Assembly (NCBI GenBank): GCA_023653785.1
Contig: JAMKCH010079091.1
Span: 1-64,000 of the forward strand
Length of the DNA: 64,000 nucleotides
Reading direction: 5' to 3'
Origin: Ophioderma brevispina
Taxonomy: Eukaryota > Echinodermata > Ophiuroidea > Amphilepidida > Ophiodermatidae
Positions 48,526 through 59,378 of the stretch are shown here, one piece after another (within the stretch, counting starts at the first letter, position 1; each line of letters starts with the position of its first letter). Made by a program: the position numbers and the translations under genes. The notes under the pieces were generated by a model. The model was not told the DNA's origin. It was given only the letters and a program-made list of their open reading frames with translations, and did no database searches.

Positions 48526-49686
48526 ATGGCGTCTCAAACCCCAGAAGCTGTTTTGAACGAGACAGAAGATTATATTACATCAACATCGTCTCCTTTACCA
48601 ATCGTCGTCATACCGGTACGTTGGGATTGGCGATTTATTGTTCAATTCATATTGGCCTTAGTTGGAATACTGGGGAATGCGATAGTAATCCACGTATACC
48701 TACACACACGCAAGGTTGTAAAAGTTTCTCCTAATTACAACACGTACATAGCAGCGTTAGCAGTGGCTGATCTCATAACATCCCTGTGCTTCATCCCATT
48801 ACCAACTTTCACGAATATTCCTGACAATCTTGTCTCGCAACTTTATTGTAGACTGGTGGTGTCGTTGAGCGTGATGTGGACTTCAATAGAAGCATCAGTT
48901 TGGACTCTTACCGCTCTTGCAATTGAGCGTTATATCGCCATAGCTTATCCCATACGATACAAGAGAATGTTTACGGTGCAGATGACTAAGGCGATCATTG
49001 CAATGATCTGGGTTTTTTCTATCATACTTCACGGTTTCCTTTATTATGTTAATTATCTGGAAGAGGGCAATTGTGCTGTTGGATTTGGTAGTGTTGAATT
49101 CCAGATTTTAGTTGGGGTTACGATTTTTCTTACAGATTTCTTTATACCGATTTTTGTCATGCTTGGGACCAATTTAAGAGCAATAAAGCTCCTTCATCAC
49201 GAGGCCCAGAATTTATCAAAAATGCAAAATGGAATGCCAAAAGGTCCAGCTTTTACTATCCTTCGAGCTAGGCAACGCGTTATAAATATGTTGTTAGTGG
49301 TTATCATAACCTTTATTATTTGCTGGTCACCTGATAATTTCGGGTTTTTGGCAGTCAACCTTGGCCTGTTGCCAGTTGATTATCTCTTTCAGGATCTCCA
49401 CCAGTCTTTTCTAGTTCTTGCATTCGCTAATTCCTGTTTGAATCCCTTTATTTACACTCTCGCGAATAAGAACTTTAGAGATGCTGTCATGCAAAATCTG
49501 CTCCCTTCATGCCTACGTCCTCAGAAACAAGAAAAAGTACAGAGCCTCTTCGAAGCTCATGATGATTGCGAGGACCTACCCAACCCCGATCTAAGTGCTA
49601 AAACCTCTTCAGCGTTCACGGTATCTTGCCCACAAACACACAAAGAACCTGATGAGGTTGAGCGTAATGGTGAAAATAACGTTTGA
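48526..49686 (+). CDS. Class A (rhodopsin-like) G protein-coupled receptor, single coding exon
   Basis: A 386-residue seven-transmembrane receptor of the plasma membrane, expected to signal through heterotrimeric G proteins. Class A landmarks are all present: GN at 50-51 (TM1), LAVAD ending at D82 (TM2), Cys108 at the top of TM3 pairing with Cys183 in the second extracellular loop, ERY at 134-136 followed by IAIAYP, W162 (TM4), P208 (TM5), FIICWSP at 263-269 (TM6) and NPFIY at 306-310 (TM7). The N terminus has an N-glycosylation site (NET, 11-13). The tail has a Cys at the usual palmitoylation place and an acidic end. The frame is open further upstream, but I chose the ATG at 48526 because a strong 3' splice site (pyrimidine tract then AG at 48510-48511) lies 14 bases before it, so the upstream frame is probably intron. 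The CWSPDN wording in TM6 resembles lineage-expanded peptide-receptor-like GPCRs of marine invertebrates; the ligand cannot be deduced. Confidence 0.9.
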   Translation: MASQTPEAVLNETEDYITSTSSPLPIVVIPVRWDWRFIVQFILALVGILGNAIVIHVYLHTRKVVKVSPNYNTYIAALAVADLITSLCFIPLPTFTNIPDNLVSQLYCRLVVSLSVMWTSIEASVWTLTALAIERYIAIAYPIRYKRMFTVQMTKAIIAMIWVFSIILHGFLYYVNYLEEGNCAVGFGSVEFQILVGVTIFLTDFFIPIFVMLGTNLRAIKLLHHEAQNLSKMQNGMPKGPAFTILRARQRVINMLLVVIITFIICWSPDNFGFLAVNLGLLPVDYLFQDLHQSFLVLAFANSCLNPFIYTLANKNFRDAVMQNLLPSCLRPQKQEKVQSLFEAHDDCEDLPNPDLSAKTSSAFTVSCPQTHKEPDEVERNGENNV

Positions 49687-49944
49687 TCCTCGCCCTTAGG
49701 AGCTATTTCTGTAACATGTCCGACGAGGGTTTGAACCCTTCTAATTTCCTTCAAACACTTTTAAATTATATATATTTTAAGGTCTCTATCTGGTGTATCT
49801 ATTTACATACAAATGACCAAAATCTGATTTTTATTCAATTATCAGTATTTTTTTGTTCAGGTGTTTTTTCATAGAACTTGCCATAGTGACACGCCATCCT
49901 CAAATTTCATTATTTTATTTTTGTGTGTGAAATATAGTCATATA

Positions 49945-50076
49945 TTAAAAACAGGGCATTGTGCCATAACATCCAAAGGAGGAAAATGCATTTAAAACAA
50001 TATAGGGGTTTTAAGCCATGTTGTTTTAAATGTATTTCCCCCCTTTGGATGTTGTGTCACATTGCCCTGTTTTTAA
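49945..50076. mobile_element. Palindromic TTAA-flanked mini-element (hairpin) downstream of the GPCR
   Basis: Two arms of about 57 bases are near-perfect reverse complements. They start TTAAAAACAGGGCATTGTG and end CACATTGCCCTGTTTTTAA, with a short loop around 50001-50020. Both ends carry TTAA, as expected for a foldback MITE inserted at TTAA. It sits 260 bases after the receptor stop codon. Confidence 0.75.
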
Positions 50077-50299
50077 TATATTCTCATTGTTCTTGGGGCC
50101 CTGTTGTATAATCTTGGATCGATCCTTTGGTGTCCTGCAGCTCAGTTAGAAATATAGTCAGTTAGCAACAATTACATGGAGCATTTTGGCGAAGTTAATC
50201 ACGTGAAAGAAATTATAATTAAAAAAAAAACACTTGGCGTCGCGGATTAACATGTGTGTGTATTTTTTTTTTGCTTTGCATTTTGCAATTTTGCAATCA

Positions 50300-50305
50300 A
50301 TAAAA
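50300..50305 (+). terminator. Candidate polyadenylation signal AATAAA of the GPCR
   Basis: The hexamer AATAAA is the first convincing poly(A) signal I noticed downstream of the receptor stop codon, about 610 bases away. If used, the hairpin at 49945-50076 is part of the 3' UTR. Confidence 0.35.
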
Positions 50306-50389
50306 TGAATTTGAATTGTCCAAGTGTAAAGGTCAACCAATAGCTGTCATATATTTAAGATATAAAAACAAAGCATCGTTCTATATATA

Positions 50390-50429
50390 ATATGTATATA
50401 TATATCTATATATATATATAATATATATG

Positions 50430-50467
<38 letters not shown>

Positions 50468-50472
50468 GATGC
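50390..50472. repeat. TA microsatellite
   Basis: Long alternating TA run with small interruptions after the GPCR. Confidence 0.9.
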
Positions 50473-51744
50473 AGCTAGTGCAGATTAGATGTAACATCAT
50501 GTCACGAAGTTTCGAGTATAATTTCTGTTAAATCAACCTTGTTTAGTGTTTAAATGCTATTTTTTTTATTTCGCAATATCAGTCTTTTCTTAAGATGAAG
50601 TGCGTCCGGAAATTTGGAAACCAGGCATATACTATACAAACCTCGTCACCCTAATCGGCTAGTCTCCCTATCCACAGAGGGTGTTTCGTATTCTTGTACT
50701 GGTGTTGCAGTAGGAAAAGCTGTGACGAGACTAGCACGGCGACAAACTCTTGAAGTGGAACACATTTTATACGCATGTGATATTTTTGTTCGGAAGGACA
50801 TTGGCAATATTAAATAGCCGCTCTTGTCTGCAAAAAAGGGCAATTGTTAACGAAACGTGGAACTGCACAGGGTGCAGAGATAGTGTGTGCAAGATTAGAC
50901 TTAGGCCATTGGTCGATGGATTAAAACGATAGTGTTTTTCCTGCCATCAAGCCATTTTATCTTTTATTGCTCACCAGTTAGAGCAAAATGCGGGATTACA
51001 AATATAGCATACATTATTTTTAAAGAAACTGAGGCAAACTATTTGGCATAGTCGTAATTCACGCCCCATGACGTCATCACGGAATAAACCGCTATGGTTA
51101 AATGTACATGGAAGCTATGTGAACCAACCTATCTGGGGCCTAAATTAAGAATATGCCAACTATTTATTGTTTTTTGGCCTTAATGATAATAATTGCTCTA
51201 ATCTGTAATTGTATAAAACTGTATGTATATATGTTGAAATTTACCTTTAGGTACCTACTTGTCTGTTACCATTAATTATAAGTATTTAGAATAATTGTAT
51301 TACGGGTAGACGCCTATATTAAAAAAAAATAGGTCGTCCGATTATGTGGTCAAAGAATAAGTCTGGAGTACTATAATGAGCCTAAGTGATCCCTGAATGA
51401 CCTTTGACTTCCTACTCTAGCACCCCACATAAGACCCTTGTCTCAATGTGTAAGCGTCATATCAATTATGAACGTGATGCATCACTGCACTAAAAAGTGT
51501 AAAATGTTAACCAAATACTAGCCAATTTCAGCCTAACATCTCAACTTGCAAATAAACTCATTAAAATAATCATGAATATGCAAATCAAACATAACTGCAT
51601 ACAATAATAGAATTATGAGCTAGTATCCTATGTAGTTTGAAGTTAATTGGGTAATGTACTGAAGATAATAAAGTTGAAAAAGCGTCAACCAAAAGGTGCA
51701 TACAAAAGTCCCCAGCAGAAGGTGTATAATAAATGTTTTACAAA

Positions 51745-51845
51745 CACACACACACGCACACATACACACACACACACACACCATCACATGCGCACCCCCC
51801 CCCCCACACACACACACACACACACGCACACACACACATCAAGAC
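51745..51845. repeat. CA microsatellite with C-run
   Basis: About 100 bases of CA/CG-rich dinucleotide repeats broken by a run of C. Histidine/threonine-rich open frames across it are artefacts of the repeat. Confidence 0.95.
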
Positions 51846-53008
51846 ACACGTGCTGACTCATGTATAATATCTATCCAGGTAATTATTGTGAATTGGAATA
51901 TTAGTCTAATTTGTAATTGTGTAAAAACTGTAGGCAACCGTTTTGCTACTTGTCTGTTATTGTTAATTATAATGTATTTACAGTAATTGTATTACCGATG
52001 GACGGCTATATTTAATACAATATTCCAGCTCAGCTCAACATTGAGAAAGAAATATTGTTAGTTTATTAAAGTGCTTTATTACCTGATAATGCTAAAATAA
52101 CTCGTTTATGTTTTAACACTTAACTGCAAGAGGGGTTTGCACCTCCGTTAGTGCATAAAGGGGGAGGGGGTCCTAGGGACCCCTTTATATAACCACTTTC
52201 CTAAAGGATTTTTAGATGAAATCCACCACATGTTAGAAGGCTTCAAAGACAACAACAATAAAGAAATAAAAAATGGAGAATAGTGTTAAGTAAGAAAACT
52301 AAGGGCAAAGCATTGATTTTAATTTTGCGTTAAAATGTGCGAAAAAGACACTAATTCGTTTCTGCATTTTCTACGGTATTGATTCACCTAGACTTGGGCT
52401 GATTGCATTAATTGGTGAAGAATGAACTATATTAAGCACAAACATAAATGTCTCATGTCATTTTATATTTTTAGGGTTACTTGTTTAATTTACCATCGGT
52501 TGCTACAGTAAACCGCTACATGATGTATATAAATATTATGGCACCAATGGCCTACTATACTTTTTTTGGATTAATTATTTACTTTATGTCACTAGGCTCT
52601 TATATAGTGACCCATGCTAATTAACACAATAACGACGTGATGGATTTGATTTTTTGCGCCAATGCAAGATCAACTAAAGGTTAAACAAATACAAAGATAC
52701 AAACCAAATATATTGCAGCGTTAAAAGACGCCGGCCGAAAAATAAGGGCCCCTAGTAACCCCCACACCCCCCCCCCCTCATGCAGTTAAGTGTTTAGCTC
52801 GGATATAATATCTATCCAACTAATTATTGTGATGTATAATATTACTCTAATTTACAATTGTATAAAACTGTATGTATGAGATATTTGACTATTTTGCCAC
52901 ATTGAATCGTTTGTTGTCTAATTGTCTGTTACAATTAAAGTTTTATTAACAGTCAGAAACATTTGTCTTTGATAGAACTGCTGATGAATGTGTCCCATGT
53001 CAAAAACA

Positions 53009-53348
53009 TTAAATGCACTATCAATGATTTGCTAAATCATCATCAAAGTCAGATTTGTGCATGTATGTAGCAAGTACAGGTATCCTAACATACCCTGCTA
53101 AGGATAAGACCAGAAGCAATCTAATAAGGACAGAATCGGAGATTTTAGTCATTACTGTCCGAACGGACACTTACTACAACACGTAATTGAATGGAGAATC
53201 GTATCTTGGAACACTGCCGTTTTCTTCCCTTTCTGTCACTTCTACAGCTGGAAAAGGTAACTTATGAGAATTCTACAGACTTATCCTTCACTTTGAAGCT
53301 ATTCCTGCAAATTTCAAATATTTTTCAAATTACTGATAGTGTCTTTAA
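53009..53348. mobile_element. TTAA-flanked MITE family C, copy 2
   Basis: A 340-bp copy in the same orientation as the one at 22430. The ends are TTAAATGCACTATCAATGAT and ACTGATAGTGTCTTTAA. Internal TATCCTAACATACCCTGC and CTTATCCTTCACTTTGAAG confirm the relationship. Confidence 0.8.
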
Positions 53349-53691
53349 TTTTATTGGAAGGATATTTACTTTGATGTTGACATATTGTCTGCCTTGGTAT
53401 TCGCGCTTGCTTGTTTCTATTCTGTTAATTTCTTAACCTATAAATATATATGAGGTAAACGTTTGATATGTATTTATTAGGAAATTAAAATAAACCAACC
53501 CACGAAATAAAACCACTAGACTCATATTACAGTGTAACAGTGTATGATGCGTAAGCCTATATATTTTGTAGAATTTGCACTGATAAAAGTTGGGGCTTGC
53601 GAGTAAAAAAAACATTGTCTGCGATCGTGTGCACTGTCATGTGATATGTACTGGTGTGACTTGAGCATCAGATCGAACAGCTTATCAGAGG

Positions 53692-53772
53692 GAGGTATGT
53701 TTAGCACAGTGGTAGATCGCATGTTATAAAAGAAAGCCAAGTGGTAACGGGGTCGAGTCCTCTAACAGGCCA
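53692..53772 (+). pseudogene. tRNA-derived sequence (tRNA pseudogene or SINE head)
   Basis: TAGCACAGTGGTAGATCGC fits the A box of a polymerase III promoter (TRGCNNAGYNGG), and GGGGTCGAGTCCT about 45 bases on fits the B box (GGTTCGANTCC) with one base missing. The spacing is tRNA-like. The acceptor and anticodon stems do not pair well, so it is not a functional tRNA. Confidence 0.5.
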
Positions 53773-53992
53773 TGTGCCTGCGAGTGCGATGAGTGTTTCT
53801 TTCGCAGCTTTCATGTGGGCCTCTACATTGGAAACGGTACCTTTTGAAAGGTTAATTACTTCAGGGGATTTAGGCCATACCGATTTCACAGGCTATCAAA
53901 TAAAGGACCTAGTAGTCGGAGAAATATGGTGCAAGTTAGGCCTGCCGAAAGTTGAGTATACAATTGTGCTGAACGTGATAAGATAGAGGGGG

Positions 53993-54072
53993 TAGAAGTA
54001 CAATATGACGGGTGCCACCGTGGCACCTTGGGCGTTTTGAGAAATGCAAGATGGCGTCGCCATAAATGATCA
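53993..54072. repeat. Dispersed repeat block, copy 2
   Basis: Second copy of the block at 38626-38700. It ends about 80 bases before the recognisable endonuclease sequence of the LINE at 54.15 kb, so it may belong to the 5' region of that element or be an independent insertion. Confidence 0.7.
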
Positions 54073-54149
54073 ATTATCTCACCCTATATTACCAAATTGG
54101 TGATGTATGAAAAATTTGTTAGACGCAAAAGGCTTTCAATAATCAGCCA

Positions 54150-56665
54150 CATTTTAATGTCAAGACACTGTCAACAACAGCAAGAAAGAAGAACTCGTCC
54201 ATGGAAGCACAACTGTATGATATCGATGTCATCTGCATACAAGAACACCGCATTGTGCCACGGGAACCTCTACTACAGGAGAATATCAATGGATATGCAA
54301 TTATTACAGCCTCTCCTGAAAGAACAAGAGAAATGCAGCAAAGTGAGGTGTGGGTTTTTTATCAACCGAAGAATCCAATCATGTGCCAACTTGTCAACTT
54401 TAATGAGCTTATCTTGAAGATTACACTGACGGGCAATCCGAAACAAAACAGTAATTTGCTGTTAAAGCCCCCACAACGACTATGCCAGAAGAAAAATGTC
54501 TTCACTTTTACCATGAACTTTCCACTGCCACCAGTACTGTTCCAGCATAATCTTCTGTATATCCCTGGAGATGAAAACGCTAAGCTTGGGCCTGACGACG
54601 CGTGAGTACTTGCAACAACGAGTCCAACAGAAATGGATGTACATGAAGGAATTCATGGAACAATTACCAACACATTGTTGACACTAATACCAAATTCCGA
54701 AATCAAGCAGGTAGACTGGGGGCACACCGCCGCCCAAATGGAGAACTTGTCCAACTCGACTATATTCTGGTCAGAAAGAAGGGGGTTAACAGTATTAAGA
54801 ACTCAAGAGCCTACAACACTTTTGAAGCTGTTAGATCTGATCACAGAATTGTCTCTTGCAGGAGCCAGATAAGTTATCGTCAGAGTAAACCCCCTCCCAG
54901 AGATCCCATGAAAACAATTGACTGGAGGAAGGTAGTGGGGGATACAAAGCTTTGTGAGCAGTATACTGTAGCAGTACATAACAGGTTCAACACTCTTGTT
55001 GATGAACCTGAAGACAAGAACTCCAGCGCAGTATATGATGTCCTCACTTTAGCCAACAAAGAAATGGCATTGGAGATGCCACCTAGAAGAAAGAAGAAGA
55101 CTGCTGCCTTTGCTTCAAATGACAAAGTCAGCAAAGCCAGAGAAAAACTGAAGTCTGCAGCCAAGAAGCACCGTACTAAATCCACCAGAAGCTCCAAGCA
55201 GAACCTTGATGCTGCTAAGGCTGCACTTGATGATGCTTACAATGTGGTGCTTCAGGAGAATGTTAAGTCCAAGGCTGAAGCACTAGACGCCCTACATCTT
55301 GAAAACAAGCATGCTGCTGCCTGGGAGGCCTTGAGGGAGCTGACCGATAAGAAGGCCACCGCACCTATAAGAATCAAAGGTGAAACAACTGAAGAGCGCC
55401 TTGACACGTGGTTTCAGCACTTTAGTTCTCTACTTGGCAAGCCAGTTCAGAATAACACTAACCTTGATGAACCTTTCTTCAATCACAAGATAGTAGACAC
55501 CCTTCCCATCCAGACTGGACCTTTCACAATAGAGGAGGTTCAGATCTGCCTGAAGAAACTGAATAACAACACCAAGACACCTGGTCCCGACAACATTCCT
55601 GCAGTAGTCTGGAAGAATCCACTATTCCATGATCAACTGTTAGAATTTTGTAACAACACCTACATGGGAAACAAACCAGCTGCCTTTTCAACATCATTCA
55701 TCATTCCTCTACTAAAGAAAGGCGACCTCCAACAACCCCAAAACTACAGAGGAATCATACTGTCACCACTGGCCTCTAAGATCTACAACTCCATGCTGCT
55801 CAACAGAACCACTCCTCACATAGATCCCATTCTCAGACGGAACCAGAACGGTTTTCGCAAAAGCAGATCAACACTACCTCAGATACTTGCCCTCAAAGGG
55901 ATCATAGAAGAGTTGAGAATTTCCAAGAGAAAAGCTTCAATTGCGTTTGCAGATTTTTCCAAGGCTTTTGAGAGTGTAAACAGGAATGTAATGCTGCATA
56001 TTCTCGCCAACTACGGTGTCCCAGATGAGACTGTCAAGGCAATTGCCATCATGTATGATAACCCATATAGCTTTGTGCAGACCATGGATGGGCCCACAAA
56101 GGAGTTCCTAACAACTACTGGAATCCTCCAAGGAGATACTCTTGCTCCCATATCTATTTGTAGTCGTGTTTGATTACATCATCAGATAGAGTCTTGACAT
56201 CATGAACGACAAAGGATTCACCATCAAACCCAAGCGTTCTAGACGTCACCAAAGTCAGCATCTCACAGACCTTGACTACGCAGATGATCTAGCTCTAACA
56301 GCTGATCTGATATGTGGTGCACAAGATCTACTAACATCACTTGAGAATGCTGCAGACAAAGTCGGCCTACATCTCAATGCCAAGAAGACTGAATATATGA
56401 CTGTCAATGAGGAAGATGATCATCAACCTATCTGCACAACAGATGATAGCCAACTCAAAGAGGTCAATGACTTCAAATATCCGGGGTCCTATAATGTTGC
56501 CGACAGCAAGAAAGACTTGTCACGCAAAGGACAAGCTTGGAATGACTGCAATAAACTACACCACTTATGTCAATCTGGTATCTCCAATTCAACCAAGCTG
56601 AAATTCTTTAGAGCCTGTGTAGAGAGTATCTGTTATATGGATCTGAGACCTGGACCATGAAGGCT
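54150..56665 (+). mobile_element. LINE-type retrotransposon with AP endonuclease and reverse transcriptase, broken
   Basis: The endonuclease domain starts near 54150 (TFNVKTL after removing one base). It carries DIDVICIQEH at 54222-54251 (catalytic Glu), GDENAKLG near 54570 and QLDYILVRKKG with VRSDHR at 54760-54850. The same frame runs on into the RT: PGPDNIPAVVW, LLKKGDLQQPQNYRGI, NQNGFRKSRST, IAFADFSKAFESVNR (first catalytic Asp) and GILQGDTLAP. A frameshift at about 56150 and a TAG at 56187 break the frame before LDYADDLAL (56270). Another shift near 56627 precedes LLYGSETWTMK. The 3' end is missing: the element stops at about 56665, where an opposite LINE begins. Confidence 0.9.
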
Positions 56666-56666
56666 T

Positions 56667-57610
56667 TTCCAGTTCTTCTGTGGATAGCTGTAACTTTTCA
56701 AAGACCATTTCCAGCAGGGTTGTGTCATCGGCATAACGAATGTTGTTGATGTTCATCTCTCCCATTTGGATTCCAGAACCTAGGTTTTGAACTCCTCTCA
56801 TTACAAAATCTAAGAAGAGATTGAAGAGGCATGGAGATAGAAGGCATCCCTGTCTCACACCAACTAAGACTTCGAACCAGTCAGTCAGTTTTCCATTCAC
56901 CACTACTGAGCATATGGTTTGCTCATACATCTTTTCAATTAGGTCTACCAGCTTGCTGTCTACTCCAATTGATCTTAAGCATTTCCAGAGTGCCTCTCTC
57001 CAAATGGTTTCAAATGCTGCTTTAAAATCTAATAAGGTCCAATGTATAGGAATGCGTCTTTCTTTGGCCTTCTCTATCACTTGGCGAACAATAAATACAG
57101 CATCAGTAGTACCTCTTGAGCTTCTAAATCCACATTGCTCCTCTCCAAGGTAGTCATCTATGGTGTCCTGGATCCGGTTCAGGATCATTCTACAGAATAC
57201 TTTCCCTGGGATGGACAGTAAAGTTATTGCTCTATAGTTGGCAGGATCTAGTTTCTCACCTTTCTTGTATACTGGAGTTATCAGGTCCTTGCTCCAGTCT
57301 TCTGGAATTTCCCCTTCTACCCAGGCAATGTTGATTATTTTCAACAGTAGCTGTCTCATAGCTGGGCCACCTGCTTTCAAGGTTTCAGCAGAGATTTTAT
57401 CCCATCCACATGCTATGTTATTTTTTAGTATCTTAATGGCCTCTTCTACTTCCTCTATTGAGAAAGGCATGCATGTTGAGTTAGAATTGCCTGGTTCTGG
57501 GATGGAGTGAAGTACTTATTCATCTCTGGGAATTCCGTGGTTGAGATGTTTGCTGAAGTGTTCTTCCCAGCACTTCATTACTTTATCTGGAGCAGTTTTG
57601 AGGGAGCCGA
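56667..57610 (-). mobile_element. Second LINE fragment: reverse transcriptase palm, opposite strand
   Basis: A minus-strand RT of another LINE family, largely intact in frame. It starts upstream with KVMKCWEEHFSKHLNHG, crosses a TAA near 57520, then shows PFSIEEVEEAIK, CGWDKISAETLK, YKKGEKLDPANYRAITLL, EEQCGFRSSRGTTDA, TLLDFKAAFETIWR (catalytic Asp), VGVRQGCLLSPCLFN and NNIRYADDTTLLE (catalytic pair). It ends abruptly after TEELEK at 56667, so the thumb region and the 3' end are missing, as is the endonuclease. The sequence style is RTE-like, but the clade is not certain. Confidence 0.88.
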
Positions 57611-58773
57611 ATTAACTGATTAGTTACCTGTAACCAGCGAATAAAGAACCGTTTTCAGGCGACTTTTTGAGTTCATTACCGGGAACCGTCCGGAGGCCTT
57701 ACGCGCAGACTGGTCTGCATGACAATGAATTTTCAAGAAATATATAAAAGAAAGGTAAAAAGAACAGAAGTTCAGTCAAATGTGTTCAGCGACTGTGTTT
57801 AGTCATGCAGACGATTCTTATTATTTTGGTTTGGTTCCTTGCTATAAGCAGTAAGTATGTAACTTATCATGTTGCTGATGAATATGCGCGATTTATGCAA
57901 ATACCCATGGTGCACCGGGATTAAAGTACCTGCTGATGAAAATACTATTAGTTATACCCTGTTTGTTTACCCAACCATATGTATTTTCCTATTTCGTAGA
58001 ACAAACAGGCAATGACGAATTTATCATTTAGTAGACATGAATATTGAAGTTGTAAGCCTAAAGTAGATCAGATCAAAATCTGGAATAGCACGGCCAGAGT
58101 TAGATCATGTCATGGCCAATCACTTCAGTAGGCCTAGACCACGGGCCCCTGGCCTAGTCTAGGCCTATCTCTAGTATCTATGGCGGCCTACAGGGTGGAA
58201 ATCAACAACAACATAAACTAAGCCATTGTAGACCAGCTTTACCAATACCCAACAAGGTAGTCCTAGACCAGGCTGTCATGTCAGATGTACTGCACAGTAG
58301 TTGAATTCTGCAGAGTATGCCTGACCACTGCACTGTAGACTGGGGTAACATTTAACTCACTTATTTGAAAGACTTCCTGGCAGTAGTCACCATTTCTCTA
58401 AAACACAGGGGAATTTCAAAATCTGTTTATACATGAAGAACATAGGAATAAATTACTGTATCAATGTGTTTTGCATTGCAGTATCACACATAGCAGTGTG
58501 TTGCAAAAAGGGACATATTGGATTGTGCTTCTCAGAGGGGGCTGGTAGGTCAGTCTCTTCACAGATGCACAAGATCATTACACACACACAGATTTTAATG
58601 TATGTAAAGTACGGGTCTAATACTTGGTGTAATCATCATGCAAATTAATGTAATTAAGTGGTTAGCAAATTGCTACCACGCAATACGGAAATATATTAAT
58701 TAACCTGTTAACCAATGAGATTCAAATACTTATGTCTACTAAAAGATAAAAGCATGTATCTCGTCTCTACAGA

Positions 58774-59225
58774 CATGACACGATCCACATTTGCCGATTG
58801 AAAGCGCTGATATATAAGGCCGCCATAGCCCGTGTCTAATAGGGTAACATAGGAAATCAGAACTAGCAAGACGACACTGTCCAAGCCCGGTATTTTGTTT
58901 CATTTTAATGATCAAGATCAGGATTTTTGTTACAGAATATATCTATATGTATGTAGCCAATTATACGTACGCAACTTATTTGATGACATTGCTGAAGTGC
59001 ATGTGGCTGTGGTACATTTTTACAACTCGGGTCAAGGGTCATTCCTGATCAAGTCAAAGTACCTGCTGGTTAAAATACATGACAGGGCGAACCACATTTA
59101 CCGATTGAAGCGCTGTGATATAAGGCTCCCACAGCCCGTATCTAATAAATGGGTAACACAGGGAATCGGAACTAGCAATACGGCACATGTCAAAGCCTGT
59201 TTTGATTCATTTTAATGATCAAGAT
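58774..59225. repeat. Direct duplication of a ~150-bp segment, period ~305 bp
   Basis: The segment at 58774-58921 recurs at 59079-59225: CACATTTGCCGATTGAAAGCG against CACATTTACCGATTGAAGCG, ATATAAGGC, AGCCCGTGTCTAATA against AGCCCGTATCTAATA, and CATTTTAATGATCAAGATC at both ends. About 85% identical by eye. Confidence 0.85.
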
Positions 59226-59320
59226 CGTAGAATTAGAAAAAAAGCTCACATGTACGTCGAAACAACAAACAAATTTTATTTATACAGGCATGATTATTCA
59301 GTAGGGTAATGTTTTTTCTC

Positions 59321-59369
59321 AATTAAAAGCACTTAAACACTAATACTAAGTTTAAGTGCTTTTCTTAAT
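59321..59369. repeat. Short perfect-looking hairpin
   Basis: TTAAAAGCACTTAAAC and GTTTAAGTGCTTTTCTTAA are complements with one extra base, around a loop of about 11 bases. It lies just outside the left end of the 552-bp element. Confidence 0.7.
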
Positions 59370-59378
59370 TAAAAACAT

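Noticed and set aside
51620..51986. His/Thr-rich and Cys/Val-rich frames over 51.6-52.0 kb
   Set aside because: Direct translation of the CA microsatellite.
54880..55197. 105-codon minus-strand frame
   Set aside because: Antisense of the LINE RT region.
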